Notes: generated by a model not told the origin, from the sequence alone. Positions 48,801-59,819 are shown, counted from the stretch's first letter. The stretch is DNA of 64,000 nt from Micromussa lordhowensis (GCA_964020085.1 OZ026599.1:24709234-24773233); one strand, 5' to 3'. Translations and numbers: made by a program.

Positions 48801-51800
48801 ACTATTAGGTTTTCGAGTCAGATTCAGCCTTTATTTAGTTTCTGAATTTACTAGATCAAGTAGGCTGTCGATTGAGGTCATAGAGCATGCAAGGTTATAT
48901 GTATAACAGTTTCATTAGACATGAGAATTCTGAACACTTTTGAATTACCGCAATTTGAGTGCTTTTCTTTCTCGATTTTAACACTCACCCATTCGGGTAT
49001 TGTGTAATCTTTTCAGGCAAGAAAGTCGCTACTCTTCAAGTAAGAAGGAGCCCTTACACCTATGTCAGCCATTGTGGATCATACTAATATTTGTATTTAT
49101 TTAGTTAACTCTATTCACTACCATCGGATAAGGAGGACACTTCCTCACCTTTACAGGCATCAACCAGTGCAGCCAGAGTCCTCAGTCTCATCAGTGGATC
49201 ATACGTCCATACCATCAGTCTACGCAGGGTAAGACTTCCACTAGCCCCTTCCCCCACAAATCCTGCATCTCCAACTTGGTGTTGTCCTTCAAGGACAGCC
49301 AGCAACCTGTAGTATTCAGTGAGTTCTTGCTGCAGCGCAGCACAAAAACTCTGACCCACAAGCCCCATAGCCTTGTCACCTGCGTGTGCATCCAAGTACT
49401 TGCGTATCTTGCGGAAGAGCCACCCTAGCTCAGCTAATTTGTTCACGAGATCTCGAACAGCTCTTGGAACACCAAGTTTGGAATCAATGCGATATGCATC
49501 ATTTGATTGGTCGAGTTTGATCACTTTTCCTTCGATTCCCTGGAAGATGTAGATAATCTCACGTAGCAGAGCGGCTTCGGATACTTCATAAGATGCTGAA
49601 AAGGTATAATGAAATGTAAGCATACATGTAAACTTAGGAAACCATAAATTTGTTACGAATGTGTGTTTTAAACAAACACACAAGTTCAGGTGCATTAGAT
49701 TGCTGGTTGAACAAATCATCGAGCACTTGCCCATTTGGCAGGCACGATTTTCATTTTGGGAAATTGTTTAAGCTTGAAGTTTTTGGAGGGGAGGCATCTT
49801 TCTGGGCGAGCAAGTGAAAATAGCACTGGCGAGTGCATTTTGAGAGTTACTCATCCAATGGCAAGTGCTGTCAAAATTAAGTTTCCAACACTGAAGTTGC
49901 AGATGAACAAATCAAATAAAATGGCTAACAATATCATTTCATACTGGCTATTATCTATGCCATCAATATACAACATACACTGTAGAATCATTACAACCAT
50001 ACCATGTTGATTCAATACATTCAAATGTTAATAGACATTAAGATTTGTTGCCCTTTCAAAAAAACACAAATTTACATCACCATAACTAGGGCACCTACAT
50101 GTACATGTAGTAGTAAGACTAAAATCTGGATAATGATCACAATACCGGTACTGGACTCTGGTTCATTGCTGAGTTCTTGGGCAGGAAATTTACCCATTGA
50201 GTCCTTAGAATTTCTCTAAAACACAGTCATTTTACATCACATTTGGTAATTTTGGCTCTCTGAGGTAAATATCATCCGGTAGCTTTTTGGGCATGAATAC
50301 CCTGTACATGTAAAAAGCAAGCACTTTGCCCTGGAGATTTATGGGTTAGCACTTTAATAGGTCTTGGTAAATAATTATAGTTGTGCTAAAAAATAGAAAC
50401 AAAGGAAAACTGCTCATACAGTGTAGCTGATTACAGGGTTCGTACTCATTTTGGGACTAAAACGTCAAGGACTTTTCAAGGACATTCCAGGGTGCAATTC
50501 CAATTTTTCAAGCACTCCATCTAGTAAAAAATGCCATGAGAATGCGATACTAGATGATCGGGTTTAAGGGATAACTGCCAGATTTGTTCAAGTGCCAGTC
50601 ATTTCTAGTTCCTCCACTACGTGAAAACAGTCAAACAGCAAATTTCAAGGTTTTTCAAGGACCCAATGTACTTTTCACGGACTTTCAAGGCCTTGAATTT
50701 TGATTTTCAAATTCAAGGACTTTCAAGGACTTTCAAGGTGCGTGCGAACCCTGTGATTAAAGGTCAGCAGTATACAAAGTATAAAGAAGATATAAAAATG
50801 CTTGGCAACCAAAATTCATGATTAAAAGTAAATTTTGAATGAAACATGTATGATGACTTTGGTAATAAATACTCCATGCATCTGATGAAACCCAAATAAT
50901 ACATGTAGCTCTGCCTTTTTTGGTCGGCAGGCTCTGATGATGTTCCATGCTGTAAACTACGAAACATTCTTCTGTCCACTTCAAATTTTCAGGGAAACTC
51001 TAAATTCACATACAATAACGCCGTCAAAGTGTATGACAACTAATAATTATGTAATCTAGGCCTTACTATTTTGTGTGTCATTTCCATAACTCATGAATCG
51101 GACAACGCCACCAGTCCTAGGTGTCACTGCTGATGACTGCCCAGCAATGGCCACCTTGTTCTGAGTCACGTTAAGTGACTGCACAACAAGACTTGCCAGG
51201 CGAGATCCATCACTCGTTTGCTGTGTCACTACTTCATCAGCAAAATGCACTGAGGGTGTAGGGCCATAATTTGGAGCAAATGATGATGGTATAGGAGTTG
51301 GATTAGATGATCTTGACGGTATGCTACTGATACCACTGCTGCTATCAGAGCCATGGGTGGTGGACAAAATACCAGGAGTACGACCAGAGACACCATGGGA
51401 CACTGCAGGGGTGGATGTCAGATAGGTTGGCAGTCCACGACCGAAGAAAGAAGGGGCTCCTGTGGGCTAAAAAATGGACCAATGTAAAATTAGATTTGGC
51501 TGTGATGCCATACACGAAAATGTCAGGCTCATCCAATGACCTGACTTTCTATTGTTTAGCTAAACTTTATAACGAATAATAAAAGTCAAGCAGATCTTTT
51601 ACATTTTTATTGAAAACTCTCCCAATGTAGCTGGTGGAATCTGGTTGATTTGTCAACAAGATTCTATGTTTGAACTTGAAATGTTTTTGTTTTATTACAG
51701 AGGCAGCTAGGATGAAATGCCCTCATTATATCACAATTTATTAAGACCAAGAATTTTGCCTTCATTGTGGGAAACATGTCATATTTTATGAACAAAGATA

Positions 51801-54800
51801 ATGTCCGAGTGACATTAATTTCTGCTCGGTTTTGGGAGTGTCAACAATCACATACACTGTAACTTGAGAGATGGGGTGGTTTGGCCTCCTGCTAATAACT
51901 TCTATGGACCACTTTCATTTTATCTTCAGTTTCAACGTTATTATAATCTGAATGATACCTTGTATGCTAAGTTGCTTCCATAGGGTAATCACTTATTGCA
52001 TTGTGCATACCAGTGCTATATTTAAGTTGGTTCCATAGGGTAATCACTTATTGCATTGTGCATACCAGTGCTATATTTTGAATGCTGTTTGGCATTAGTT
52101 ATCACACCCAGTCCTCTTAAGCTTATTAAATGTAATAAGCAATGATGAAATAGTGTTTTACTATCATCTCTGTTACAATCTTGGCTTTTAGTGTTGAATT
52201 ATAAATGTCCAAACAAATGCATTTTTACTCTTTATACGGCTTTATTTTTGATTTTCTTGAATTTCCTTAGGTGAAATCTTCTAAAATTTTCACAGTACAT
52301 TGAATCAGGTGGGATACAAATTTTAAGACGAGAAAATTCACTGTAAATTAATTTTTCTTTTCGTGCCCATGTTGACATCATAACATATCGAAAACTACTG
52401 ACTTTTTCCTTTGAGTACATGCAGATTACTTTCCTTTTACAAAATTAATGTGATTGTAAAACTCTAGGGAGCCACCTTAAATAGGTTAAAACAGAAAGGT
52501 CAAACCATACATGTACATGATACTGCTACCAGAATTTAAGTAGCAAAAAACAACATCAAGCAAACGAAAAGCAACTAATCAAGAAATAGAAAACAATGTA
52601 CTGTGTTTCTATCGAGTCATACATGTAGAAACACAAGTGGAAGTTTGGAAGAACAAGAAATGCTGTGGGAACACAAGCCGCAGGCGAGTGTTTCCACAGC
52701 TTTTGCGAGTTCTCCTAAACTTTCACAAGTGTTTCTATAACTCGATAGAAACACAGAGAACATGTTTTCTATTTCTTTTAGAAAACACCACGACGAAAAA
52801 AGGAAAACAACTTGTTTACTTTGATTATCAAAATTTAAATTCTCTTTGCTCACGTCATCATCACGCCAACAACTTTTGTTAGCTCTGTGTTTCTATCGAA
52901 TTTATAGAAACACAATTATTAACCAATCAGTGCACGTATTTTCTTAGGGCTGTTTTCTAACATAAAATATTAATTCTAGGTGTTGTTACAAATTTTACCT
53001 GGCCATGTGATTGTTCAGTCAAAGAACTTTCACTGATGCTCAGCAAAAAGTAAAGAATAGCCCACCTATTTTGAAGGACAGGCTGGAAATAATGGACAAG
53101 TACTAAAATTAATGCTTTATTTTAACTGTTATAATTATTGGAATCCATTTGCCTGCTTCACAATCTTGGCAACTAAAAGGGTTCTTTGTCTTACTGTAGA
53201 TTATATTTTACTATAAATCTACTAGCGTTGAATCCCGAATGCCATTCTCTGATTTTTTACACCACTCACTATCAATTCTGTTGTAGATAGTGAGTAGTTT
53301 AGCAGTGTGCATTTGTTAACCAACTGGTGGCCGCTTCTTTGAGTTTTCAAAGTGTGTGTGTGAAGAGAATTGAGATGAAGTTTTGAATGACTAGTAGATT
53401 TATACCAAAATAATTAAATTATTCGCTCTAGATTTCTATGTGTGATAGTTGCCTCAGGCTGCACCCTTGTCAACTATCACGCAATAGAAATCTCAAGTTC
53501 ATAATCTAATTGTTAAGTAGATTAAATGTACTTTAAGTCAAAATGATTTCAGCCCAAGCTACTTAATTTAAAAGGGGTAGGGTGAGTCTGGGACCAACAA
53601 CTTATTAGACTAACATAAAATATGAACAAATTTGGAGTGAAGTGTTGGAAACTGTTTTGAGCCACCTTAAGCTGTGTTCACATTAAAGACGAAACATGAT
53701 TAGAGTAAACATGTTTCACCTAAACATGTTTGTATTTCAGATGTCGGTTTCAAACACGTTTTTAGCATAGTTGTGAATTTTGGTTTTGCATTGTGATGAC
53801 GTACGCTTGTAACCATTGTCATTAAGTTTTGTGGCAATGTTCTCCCAAGTATTCTGTTTTCTACGCATCGCTGATAATTGCCGTTGTATTTCTTCATTGG
53901 CCCATATTTCAACTAGCCATTTGGCCTCATAATAGTCCCAAGTTTGGTTCTTTTGGGCTCTCGCCACCTCTCCGCGTCTATCCACCATTTTGAACGTGTT
54001 TGGTTTGATCATGATTGAAACTACATGTACCTCAATCATGCTCAGAATAATCATGTTTCAAACGTGATTCGCGCAAAGCACTGTCTGATGTGAACACTTT
54101 TCATAACGGAACATGTTTCATTCGTGATCAGACTAATCATGTTTCGGCCTAGTGTGAACACAGCTTTAGTCAGGCATTAGACACTGACTGATTGATTACC
54201 TGACTCCTCAAGAAAAGATTAAGTTACTAATAGCCCTGTGGACTATAAATCAATCACAATCACAATACACATGTATTTTATGCATCTTCAGGAGGTCAAA
54301 GAGGTAAAAAATAAGTCATTCAAATCTATAAAACAAAGTTAATGTTAAAGCAGATGTCTTACTTGAGAGGCAAGCTTGCGGTACAACTCAGAAAAAACAG
54401 CAATATCAACCTCTCTTTTCTCCTTGAGTACTACATTCCAGAAAAGAAAAAAAAAAGAAAATTAAATTAACTGAACTAAAAATACTACTTTAGGAAATTT
54501 GCCAAAATTTGAACATCAGATGCAATTCTGCTATAAATCTTTCCCCTGCCAACTAATTTTTTTGGACAATTTTCGACTTAAGGACTCTATTCATAAACAA
54601 TTAAAATACACTTGAACCAGGTTATGAACAAAGGGCACAAAGTTTGGTATGAAATGTTATGAAAAAAAGGAACGCTGGTATTGTAAGTTATGTCAGTATT
54701 GCATGTAGCATTAGTATTAATATTATTGTATAAGTCATGTTACGGTACAGTAAGTAATGCCCAGTATTAAGCAAGTAGTAAGTACATATAACTAGTGTCA

Positions 54801-57226
54801 GTATTGTAGGTAGTATTGTAAAAATTGTTGCTGTAAGTTGTAAGTATTGTTAGTAATGCAAGTAAGGTTAGCAGTGTAAATAAATGTTAAAAAAGGGCAC
54901 AAAGTTAGCTAGCAAGATATTATTTATTGGTACCGGTACATGTACATATAAAATATGCCAATGGTGCATTAACCTCATGTGGTTTTAGCTCAGTTTTTGA
55001 TTCTGTAAATACTAGACACATGTACTTGTATTAATTTTCATCTTCTACTGCTCCCCTTTTTTCAACTCCTTCATTAACAAAAAGGTGCCTGCTAATCATG
55101 ACAGGACTCCACAAAACACTAACTGCAGAGAATACTCTGTTGGCTTGTCAAAGTCCGTTTTTGAGCTTGAAATTAGTTAAATTATGGTATTTTGGGAGTG
55201 ATATTCCCTATGTCTCAAATAAGATGAACAGGAACATGATTTAAGTCTAGTGTATTGTGTTTATCTGAGTTGTCTTTAATGCATAAAAGGCAAAGCAAGG
55301 TTTATAACGTTTCGTGTATCTGTATTTCTTTAGATTTCAGTTTCTGTATGTTGTGAAGTGTTGGATACCATATTGTTTTTCTTAGTTTTCAAGTTAAAGT
55401 GGAAGTTCAGGAGACAAGAAATACTATAGTAAACTCTACATGTGCTTTAGGAGAGTTTCCATAGCTTTTCTCAAGTTCTCAAACTTACATGTGTCCATGT
55501 TTTCTGTCATGACCAGAACACAAGGAGTTTCATTAACCTTTTCAGCAGGAGGAAACTGGTTTTCACAGCCAGGCAAAACGTTTTGAACTGGACGTCTTTA
55601 TAAGAAAACAACTTTCAAACCAGGCTGGCAAAATCATTCTAACAGCTAGTCAATTTGCCAAGTGCCCAGCCCTTGATGAAACTCCTGCACAAAGGAAAAG
55701 TTTCCTGATAGTACAGCTTTTGGTACCTGCACTTTCTTACTGGGTGTATTAAAAAGACACATCCTACCCTACCATCTCTCCTCCTTTACTCCAACTGCAA
55801 AATAATGCTGCTTATATTTGCTCATTTCAGGATATATGACTGTAATGTTTAAGTAGCATCCATGAGCAGAAAAAAAAATTATTCTTAGCAAAGTAACAAA
55901 AACATACATTTTCTTTTTATCCTCTCCACCACTCTGAACTCATCTGTGGCCACAGTTGGAGCAAACCGACTGGAAAGAATACACAAGGCAAAATGAATCA
56001 TGGTACAGAAAAAAATAATAATAATCATTTTATTATAACATATATTGGTTACTGAAAGTGCCTATGAAGTAAAACATAATTGCTGCTTATTTGAAAGACT
56101 TTTCAAAATAAACAAGAATGATGTTTTCCTTTTTGGAATATCTTCTTTTATTTTAGAGATATTTACGTTTTTGTTTTATGCAAATGAGGAAAGTGATGAC
56201 ATCATAAATTGTTCCACTAAAACAGTAAAATACTGGATCAAGACCACTGTTAATTAAATAACTCATGTCAAAAAATCACTAGACTCATACAGTGACTATC
56301 CTAAACCCTAATGAGCCTTGGTTTATAGCCACACCAGTACGAGTCTTGGTAACAGTAACTGATCCATTGTCACAGGTAAGTATTATTCATGAACCGTTTT
56401 ATGACATCTGTAGACAGCAGAATATGATATCCCCATTTTCCATTATCAAGAGTTAACCATGAACAGGCTAACCAACTCAGTGAAAAGATCCTGTGTGAAC
56501 GTACAATTGCTTTTAAAAATAACACACTGAGGAAATTCAGAGCAAAATGGACAACACTATGTGCATGAGCTGCGCCAAATATCTTTGTCTCGAGGGATGT
56601 GCCACTTCTACTTTTTTTTTTCCTTTTTCATATTTATTTTGGTGTAAGAAGTATTAGTAGTGTGAGTAATGTAAGTATTGTAAGTAATGTTACCACTGTA
56701 AGAAGTATTAGTAGTGTAAGTAATGTTAGTATTGTATGCAGTAGTATTTTTATATTGTAAGTAACATCAGTATTTGCAAACTGAAGTCCACCCTTAAAAG
56801 AAAAAAAACAGGCTAACCTGAGTGATATTCAGGGTAACCTGAGTGATATTCAAGCTAACCTGGGCGCTAGTTAGGTCTCAATGTAGTCTGCAGTCTACAA
56901 ATGTCATACACTGTCGATGAACAAAATTAATGGTTCTATATAATTTTAACTAGGGCAAAATAAAAACTACCTACCTTCCCACAACCCTGAGAGCATACTG
57001 ATACTGCTGGGATATTTCTACATTAAGAAGGAAAAGCACTTGTCATAAAATGAAAAAGGCACGTACACAAGCTTAATTTATAAATTACCCTAAATTAAGT
57101 TACTCTAAATCCCTGCACTCAATCTATCGAACCTTTGGAATCACTTTCTTTTCTCAGAAGTCGACAGCATAGCTTATGCAGAAGTGCTGTTGGGGAACTA
57201 GGATTGTCGATTGATGATTCCACCAT
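33503..57226 (-). CDS. TUBGCP3: Gamma-tubulin complex component 3 (21 exons, 927 aa)
   Basis: Core subunit of the gamma-tubulin ring/small complex that nucleates microtubules at centrosomes. Exons in coding order: 57226-57133, 57017-56975, 55969-55908, 54430-54363, 53082-52999, 51466-51067, 49595-49149, 47780-47686, 47093-47022, 46274-46164, 45628-45514, 44846-44710, 42673-42609, 42185-42050, 39177-39109, 38167-38032, 36939-36851, 36387-36256, 35277-35137, 34147-34028, 33670-33503. Every phase joins (2784 nt). Residues 1-117 match the helical GCP3 N-terminus, which in the family binds MOZART1 ([20 protein letters not shown]). Residues 118-250 are a low-complexity Ser/Thr/Pro linker. The GCP N-terminal (GRIP1) domain starts near 251 ([15 protein letters not shown]) and includes [20 protein letters not shown] and [11 protein letters not shown]. 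The C-terminal GRIP2 half shows [42 protein letters not shown] and [15 protein letters not shown]. Length is close to the vertebrate protein (about 900 aa). The least certain junction is the exon 20 acceptor. Confidence 0.96.
33715..33985 (+). mobile_element. tRNA-derived SINE, family 1, in TUBGCP3 intron 20
   Basis: Plus orientation, antisense to TUBGCP3, beginning about 45 bp from exon 21. The tRNA-like head is well preserved (GGTGGCCTCATGGTTAGTGC as box A region, GGTTCGAGCCC as box B). The 3' end diverges from the other copies. Confidence 0.8.
34190..34368. mobile_element. Fold-back MITE in TUBGCP3 intron 19
   Basis: Arms of about 78 bp (with GAGGGTTGGGAGAATTCGA and TCGAGAATTCTCCCAACCCT) separated by only 20 bp. 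It begins 43 bp upstream (transcript sense) of exon 20. Confidence 0.8.
37749..37803. repeat. Near-perfect 55-bp palindrome in TUBGCP3 intron 16
   Basis: AATCTACAGATTATTCACTA at the left is complemented by TCAGTGAACAATCTGTAGGTT at the right, centred on CTGCTAGCAG. Probably the core of a degraded fold-back. Confidence 0.65.
37923..38005. repeat. Hairpin element next to TUBGCP3 exon 16
   Basis: GTTTTTGTGATGTCCGGAAT and ATTCTGAACATCACAGAAAC pair; the element starts 27 bp past the exon 16 donor in the transcript. Confidence 0.6.
40287..40412 (-). mobile_element. tRNA-derived SINE, family 3, in TUBGCP3 intron 14
   Basis: Minus-strand head GGCTTGATAGCTCAGTTGGT with box B GGATTCGAATCCC. The acceptor arm (GGCTTGA/TCAGGCC) and D arm still pair, but the anticodon stem (CTGAA/CGAAG) does not. 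It is followed by a short body ending GCGATGATCAATC-like. Read as a short SINE or SINE fragment. Confidence 0.65.
40671..41717. mobile_element. Large fold-back element (about 250-bp arms) in TUBGCP3 intron 14 with nested insertions
   Basis: The left end TTAAAGTGCCACTATGA is complemented by TCATAGTGGCACTTTAA at the right, and similarity continues for about 250 bp into each arm (AAATTAATGGCGGC.. and AATATGACGTCAT blocks; TAATTGTTATTATAATTTCA). Both ends abut TTAA. Inside are a second repeat bounded by TTATTATATGGC/GCCATATAATAA (about 40981-41325) and a third (41323-41463). Confidence 0.8.
41323..41463. mobile_element. Nested fold-back inside the 40.7-41.7 kb element
   Basis: ACTTATTAACC.. and ..GGTTAATAAGT bound arms of about 65 bp that include ATTACAGGGAAATCTCAGAC and its complement. 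Central loop GCTATCGC. Confidence 0.8.
42751..42803 (+). repeat. AAT microsatellite in TUBGCP3 intron 12
   Basis: Tandem AAT/AAC units, pure AAT from about 42767 to 42802. Confidence 0.9.
43305..44131. mobile_element. Large fold-back element (827 bp) in TUBGCP3 intron 12
   Basis: Ends AAGTGGTACTATGA and TCATAGTACCACTT are exact complements. Degenerate complementarity continues inward (TTTGCAAATATCTGC, AAATATGCAAATGAG, GATGATGTCAT against ATGACGTCATCAC, TTTGCATATTTTG). Its ends resemble those of the 40.7-kb element, so the two belong to one family. A related single arm lies near 56050-56215. Confidence 0.75.
44133..44310. mobile_element. Fold-back MITE adjoining the 43.3-44.1 kb element
   Basis: AATATCATGGGTGACAAATT at the left, TGATTTGTCACCCATGATATT at the right; further pairing inside (AATTTTGTAATTGCAC etc.). 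It starts 2 bp after the neighbouring element. Confidence 0.75.
45836..46060 (+). mobile_element. SINE family 1, head-deleted copy in TUBGCP3 intron 10
   Basis: Shares GTGGTGTTCTTGGGCAAGAC, CTCACAGTGCCTCTCTCCAC and the terminal GAGCCACTTGG block with the other copies, but lacks box B. It runs into a TACA-rich microsatellite at 46055-46130. Confidence 0.7.
48325..48620 (+). mobile_element. SINE family 1, near full-length copy in TUBGCP3 intron 7
   Basis: Complete head (GGTGGCCTCACGGTTAGTG, box B GGTTTGAGCCC) and the diagnostic 3' end (GCCACTTGGCTCATATGCAG then TTTACC repeats). Plus orientation, antisense to TUBGCP3. A short CTACAA match at both flanks may be the remains of a TSD. Confidence 0.8.
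51976..52077 (+). repeat. 55-bp tandem duplication in TUBGCP3 intron 5
   Basis: Two copies of a unit starting TTCCATAGGGTAATCACTTA, at 51976 and 52031, identical over at least 47 bp. Looks like a recent local duplication. Confidence 0.9.
52583..52780. mobile_element. Fold-back MITE in TUBGCP3 intron 5
   Basis: AATAGAAAACAATGTACTGT..GTTTCTATCGAGT pairs with AACTCGATAGAAACACAGAG..TTTTCTATT. Another TGTTTCTATCGA copy follows at 52888-52915, so the element may be larger or tandem. Confidence 0.7.
53430..53493. repeat. Hairpin in TUBGCP3 intron 4
   Basis: AGATTTCTATGTGTGATAGT and its near-complement around CAACTATCACGCAATAGAAA, about 20 bp apart. Confidence 0.6.
53670..54165. mobile_element. Harbinger/PIF-type non-autonomous transposon with TTA target duplication
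   Basis: A 496-bp element in TUBGCP3 intron 4. Its ends are inverted: AGCTGTGTTCACA at the left matches the complement of the right end, and the match continues imperfectly through GAAACATGATTAG for about 38 bp. TTA flanks both ends (53667-53669 and 54166-54168), the 3-bp duplication typical of PIF/Harbinger elements. Internally it retains a Myb/SANT-like frame, a protein that autonomous Harbinger elements carry beside the transposase. No transposase is present. Confidence 0.85.
53737..53988 (-). CDS. Myb/SANT-like DNA-binding protein relic inside the Harbinger element (83 aa)
   Basis: Open frame from ATG 53988 ([12 protein letters not shown]) to 53737, extending 22 codons further upstream without a stop. 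It shows the trihelix-type Myb/SANT pattern: W in [19 protein letters not shown], then [20 protein letters not shown] and the [14 protein letters not shown] helix. This is the helix spacing of the Myb_DNA-bind_4 family. In autonomous Harbinger elements the homologous protein binds DNA and helps the transposase reach the nucleus. It is shorter than such proteins and ends soon after the domain, so it is probably truncated, but the frame is intact. Confidence 0.65.
   Translation of the reverse strand: MVDRRGEVARAQKNQTWDYYEAKWLVEIWANEEIQRQLSAMRRKQNTWENIATKLNDNGYKRTSSQCKTKIHNYAKNVFETDI
54690..54890 (+). repeat. Degenerate GTAAGTATTGT array in TUBGCP3 intron 3
   Basis: Imperfect repeats of AGTATTGTAAGTT and AGTAATGCAAGTA, related to the array at 56640-56770. 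Confidence 0.65.
56640..56770 (+). repeat. Degenerate GTAAGTATTAGTA array in TUBGCP3 intron 2
   Basis: Imperfect repeats of GTAAGAAGTATTAGTAGTGT and GTAAGTAATGTTAGTATT. A related array lies in intron 3 at about 54690-54890. Confidence 0.7.
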
Positions 57227-59300
57227 TTTTAAATAGGCTCAAATGTTAAAAAATCCACAATTGATATTATTGTTTTGGAGGGGTTTGACGGCCATCTTGA
57301 AAACTGCCCGCCAAATATTGAGAGACGCAAGCGCGTAGTCTGCAGAACATTACCGCTGATATGATATCTGAGTATTGCTGACGCTTACTATTTTAAAATT
57401 TTTAACCGCGCGGCCATGGGCCGAGCGCGGTTCTTGCTCTGCACGGGGTTTTTTTTTTTTCGTTTTTGTGTCACCAGACGCAGATCTCCGCGGATGATGT
57501 CTTCATCAACCAATCACAGGCCAAACTCCCACTCGGCCAAATGTCGTCACCGACTGATGTCATCATCAGCTGATAAATATGACCGTATTTACTGTAATGC
57601 CCTTACGGTGATAAATAAGATCGTGTTTACTTCGCCAGAAGCAATGGTGGAGTTTTCTGGGAAAAAAATATAACCTCGGCACTCGTCAAAACCTTTGCAA
57701 ATATATATTCGTTTGAAAGGTCAATTCTCCTTCGAGCTACAGGTAAACAAAAATCTCCGATTACCAATCACGCAACCACGCTATGCAAAGAATGTGAAAT
57801 AAAATCTCTTTCAATCCAGGCACTGAGCTTACTTTGAATCACGCAATCTCTATTGTTTCCAATGGGTAATGTTTACTCGCAAAACGCTGTTGCTAAATAC
57901 TTAGAAAACAGTTCAATTTTAAAAGCGCGGTTAAAAGTTGTTTTCAACTTCTTGTTCATTATGCGTTTCACGGTTAATTTTTCTCATTTGCATTACAATG
58001 TAATCCAACGTGGATGCGAGGCAATTTCGGGTTAAAACAGTAAAATAGCCCGAAATTGCCTCACATGCATGTCAGATTTTATTGTAATGCAAATAAGCAA
58101 AGTTAACCGTGAAAAGGGCTATTCCCCCGTTTCCGCGCACGCTTTTCGCAGCGTTGATGCTTTGCGGTCTTGGAGTATATATTTTATCGCCCTGCCTGAA
58201 ACGTGGTCATTTTAACCGTACTCCGGGACGACGGCCAACTTTCGCGACCCGCCCACCACCCGCGGTTGACAGCACTCTACGTTTTATCCTCGTTACATGC
58301 CTATTGCCTCAGCAGTCGCGAAATCTTCCCATAACTTAACCTTATGCGATCAGGTAATGAGTATGCAGTGAGGATATTATACTAGTCAACTTCAAGTTGA
58401 TAAAAAGCGAAGTGAGGCACTCTGATTGAATTCACTCCCTTTCTTAGACTAGCCACAAGCCGAGCTTTCCTAATTCTTCGCTTATTATTCTCCCTCGAGC
58501 GAAGCAAGAGAGTAATCTTCGAGCCACGTAAGTCGCTAAAGTTCGCGTTTTAAACGGCGAAACCAACAGGCCCGGGAAGAACTTTTGGAAAGGACTTTAA
58601 TGGCCAGGGAAAATTATTGGAAAGGATTTTTAGAAAGTCTATCCCTTTTAGCAGTTTGTTTAGTATAGCGCGCAACTTGCGCGATACTCGAGCATGAAGA
58701 AAGGGGCCCGGGGACCGAGAAAGAAGCAATGAAACATTTTAGTCTTAGTCTCCTCCAGGTCCAGGGGAAATAAATGAATGTTATCCTGCACTAAAAATTT
58801 CGGCCTTTATTCCTTGTTTCCCTGAAAATTTTCGTTAACACTAGATTAAAGAAGTCCCTTGTAATTATTGATTTTATTTATTTATTTTTTTTCGAGTTCC
58901 AAATGGGATTTGAATCCACGACTCTCCGTTAGTGAGGGGAGTCTCAAAGTAACCCTAACGGGAGAACTCAAGAATGCCATCTTTTGGCACCTTTTAGCGG
59001 AATTTGAGAGGAGTAAACTCATTTCTATTGTTATGTCAACCGACAAACGATAGTGCAGTTGATATAAAGTTTTCAAAACAAGATTTAACTGAAGCAGAAC
59101 ATGAAAGAAAACGGTCGAGGGCACGAATTGACAGGCAAAGAAGTAGCCAAGACGATGGCGAAAGAGAGCGGGTCAAAGTTAGAGAAAGGAGGTGAAACAG
59201 TAGTACTGAACAATGCCTTGAAGTAGAGCGGGTCAGGGCTAGAGAAAGGAGACCAAACAATACAACAATGCCGCGAAGCAGAGCGTTTTTGGATGGAGGT
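57227..59300. other. Upstream region of TUBGCP3
   Basis: GC-rich palindrome AACCGCGCGG..CCGAGCGCGGTT at 57402-57431, fold-back 57966-58114, and two related purine-rich blocks at 59130-59290 (GAGCGGGTCA...AGAGAAAGGAG twice, about 60 bp apart). Short open frames lack family resemblance. The promoter is probably within 57227-57450. Confidence 0.5.
57966..58114. mobile_element. Fold-back MITE upstream of TUBGCP3
   Basis: TTTCACGGTTAA and TTAACCGTGAAA ends with complementary arms (TTTGCATTACAATGTAAT, GCGAGGCAATTTCGGG and their complements). Confidence 0.8.
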
Positions 59301-59499
59301 CAGGCGCGGATCCAGGGGAGGTGAAATGGGTGAATTTTCACCCCCTTCCCCCCCCCCCTCCCCACATCTTTTTCTGATCCCTCTTCTTTCTTTTTTTTTC
59401 TTATCCCGCAAATATTGAAATAATATTTGATTTCTCGGACATTATTACAAAAATTCACCCCCCCCCCCCCCCCATTTCAAAATCCTGGATCCGCGCCTG
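59301..59499. mobile_element. hAT-like MITE with CAGGCGCGGATCCAGG ends
   Basis: The 5' CAGGCGCGGATCCAGG is complemented by CCTGGATCCGCGCCTG at the right end. GGAGGT directly adjoins both ends, a short duplication that fits part of the 8-bp hAT target site. The interior has long C runs and no gene. Confidence 0.75.
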
Positions 59500-59819
59500 G
59501 GAGGTGACTTACGTCTATAGGCTTTTGTGTGTGTGTTTTTTTTTTTCTTTTTCGCCTTTTGTTTTTTTTCCTTTTCTTATCTTTTTGCTGCAGTGATTGA
59601 TCCTCTACTGGGCTTGTTTCCAGTTCAAGATATCCCGCGAAGGTATCATCGAGACGTGCAATTCTTCAATTCTTGAGTAGTCATGTGTAGTTGAGAGAAA
59701 TTTTACTCGGAGGTTTTCTCTGAAATTTGTGAGCATTTTCGTGCATATTGACCCAATCACTCTGATCGGGGTATCATAGGAAAGATCTTTTCCTCCTGCA
59801 GAACTCTGGAGTATAAGTG

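Noticed and set aside
49596..49734. N-terminal extension of the large TUBGCP3 exon 7 reading frame
   Set aside because: A CAG acceptor at 49596 restores phase with exon 6; the upstream part is intronic.
57416..57673. 85-codon open frame upstream of TUBGCP3
   Set aside because: Starts inside a GC-rich palindrome, includes a poly-T run and low-complexity Ser/Arg, no family resemblance.
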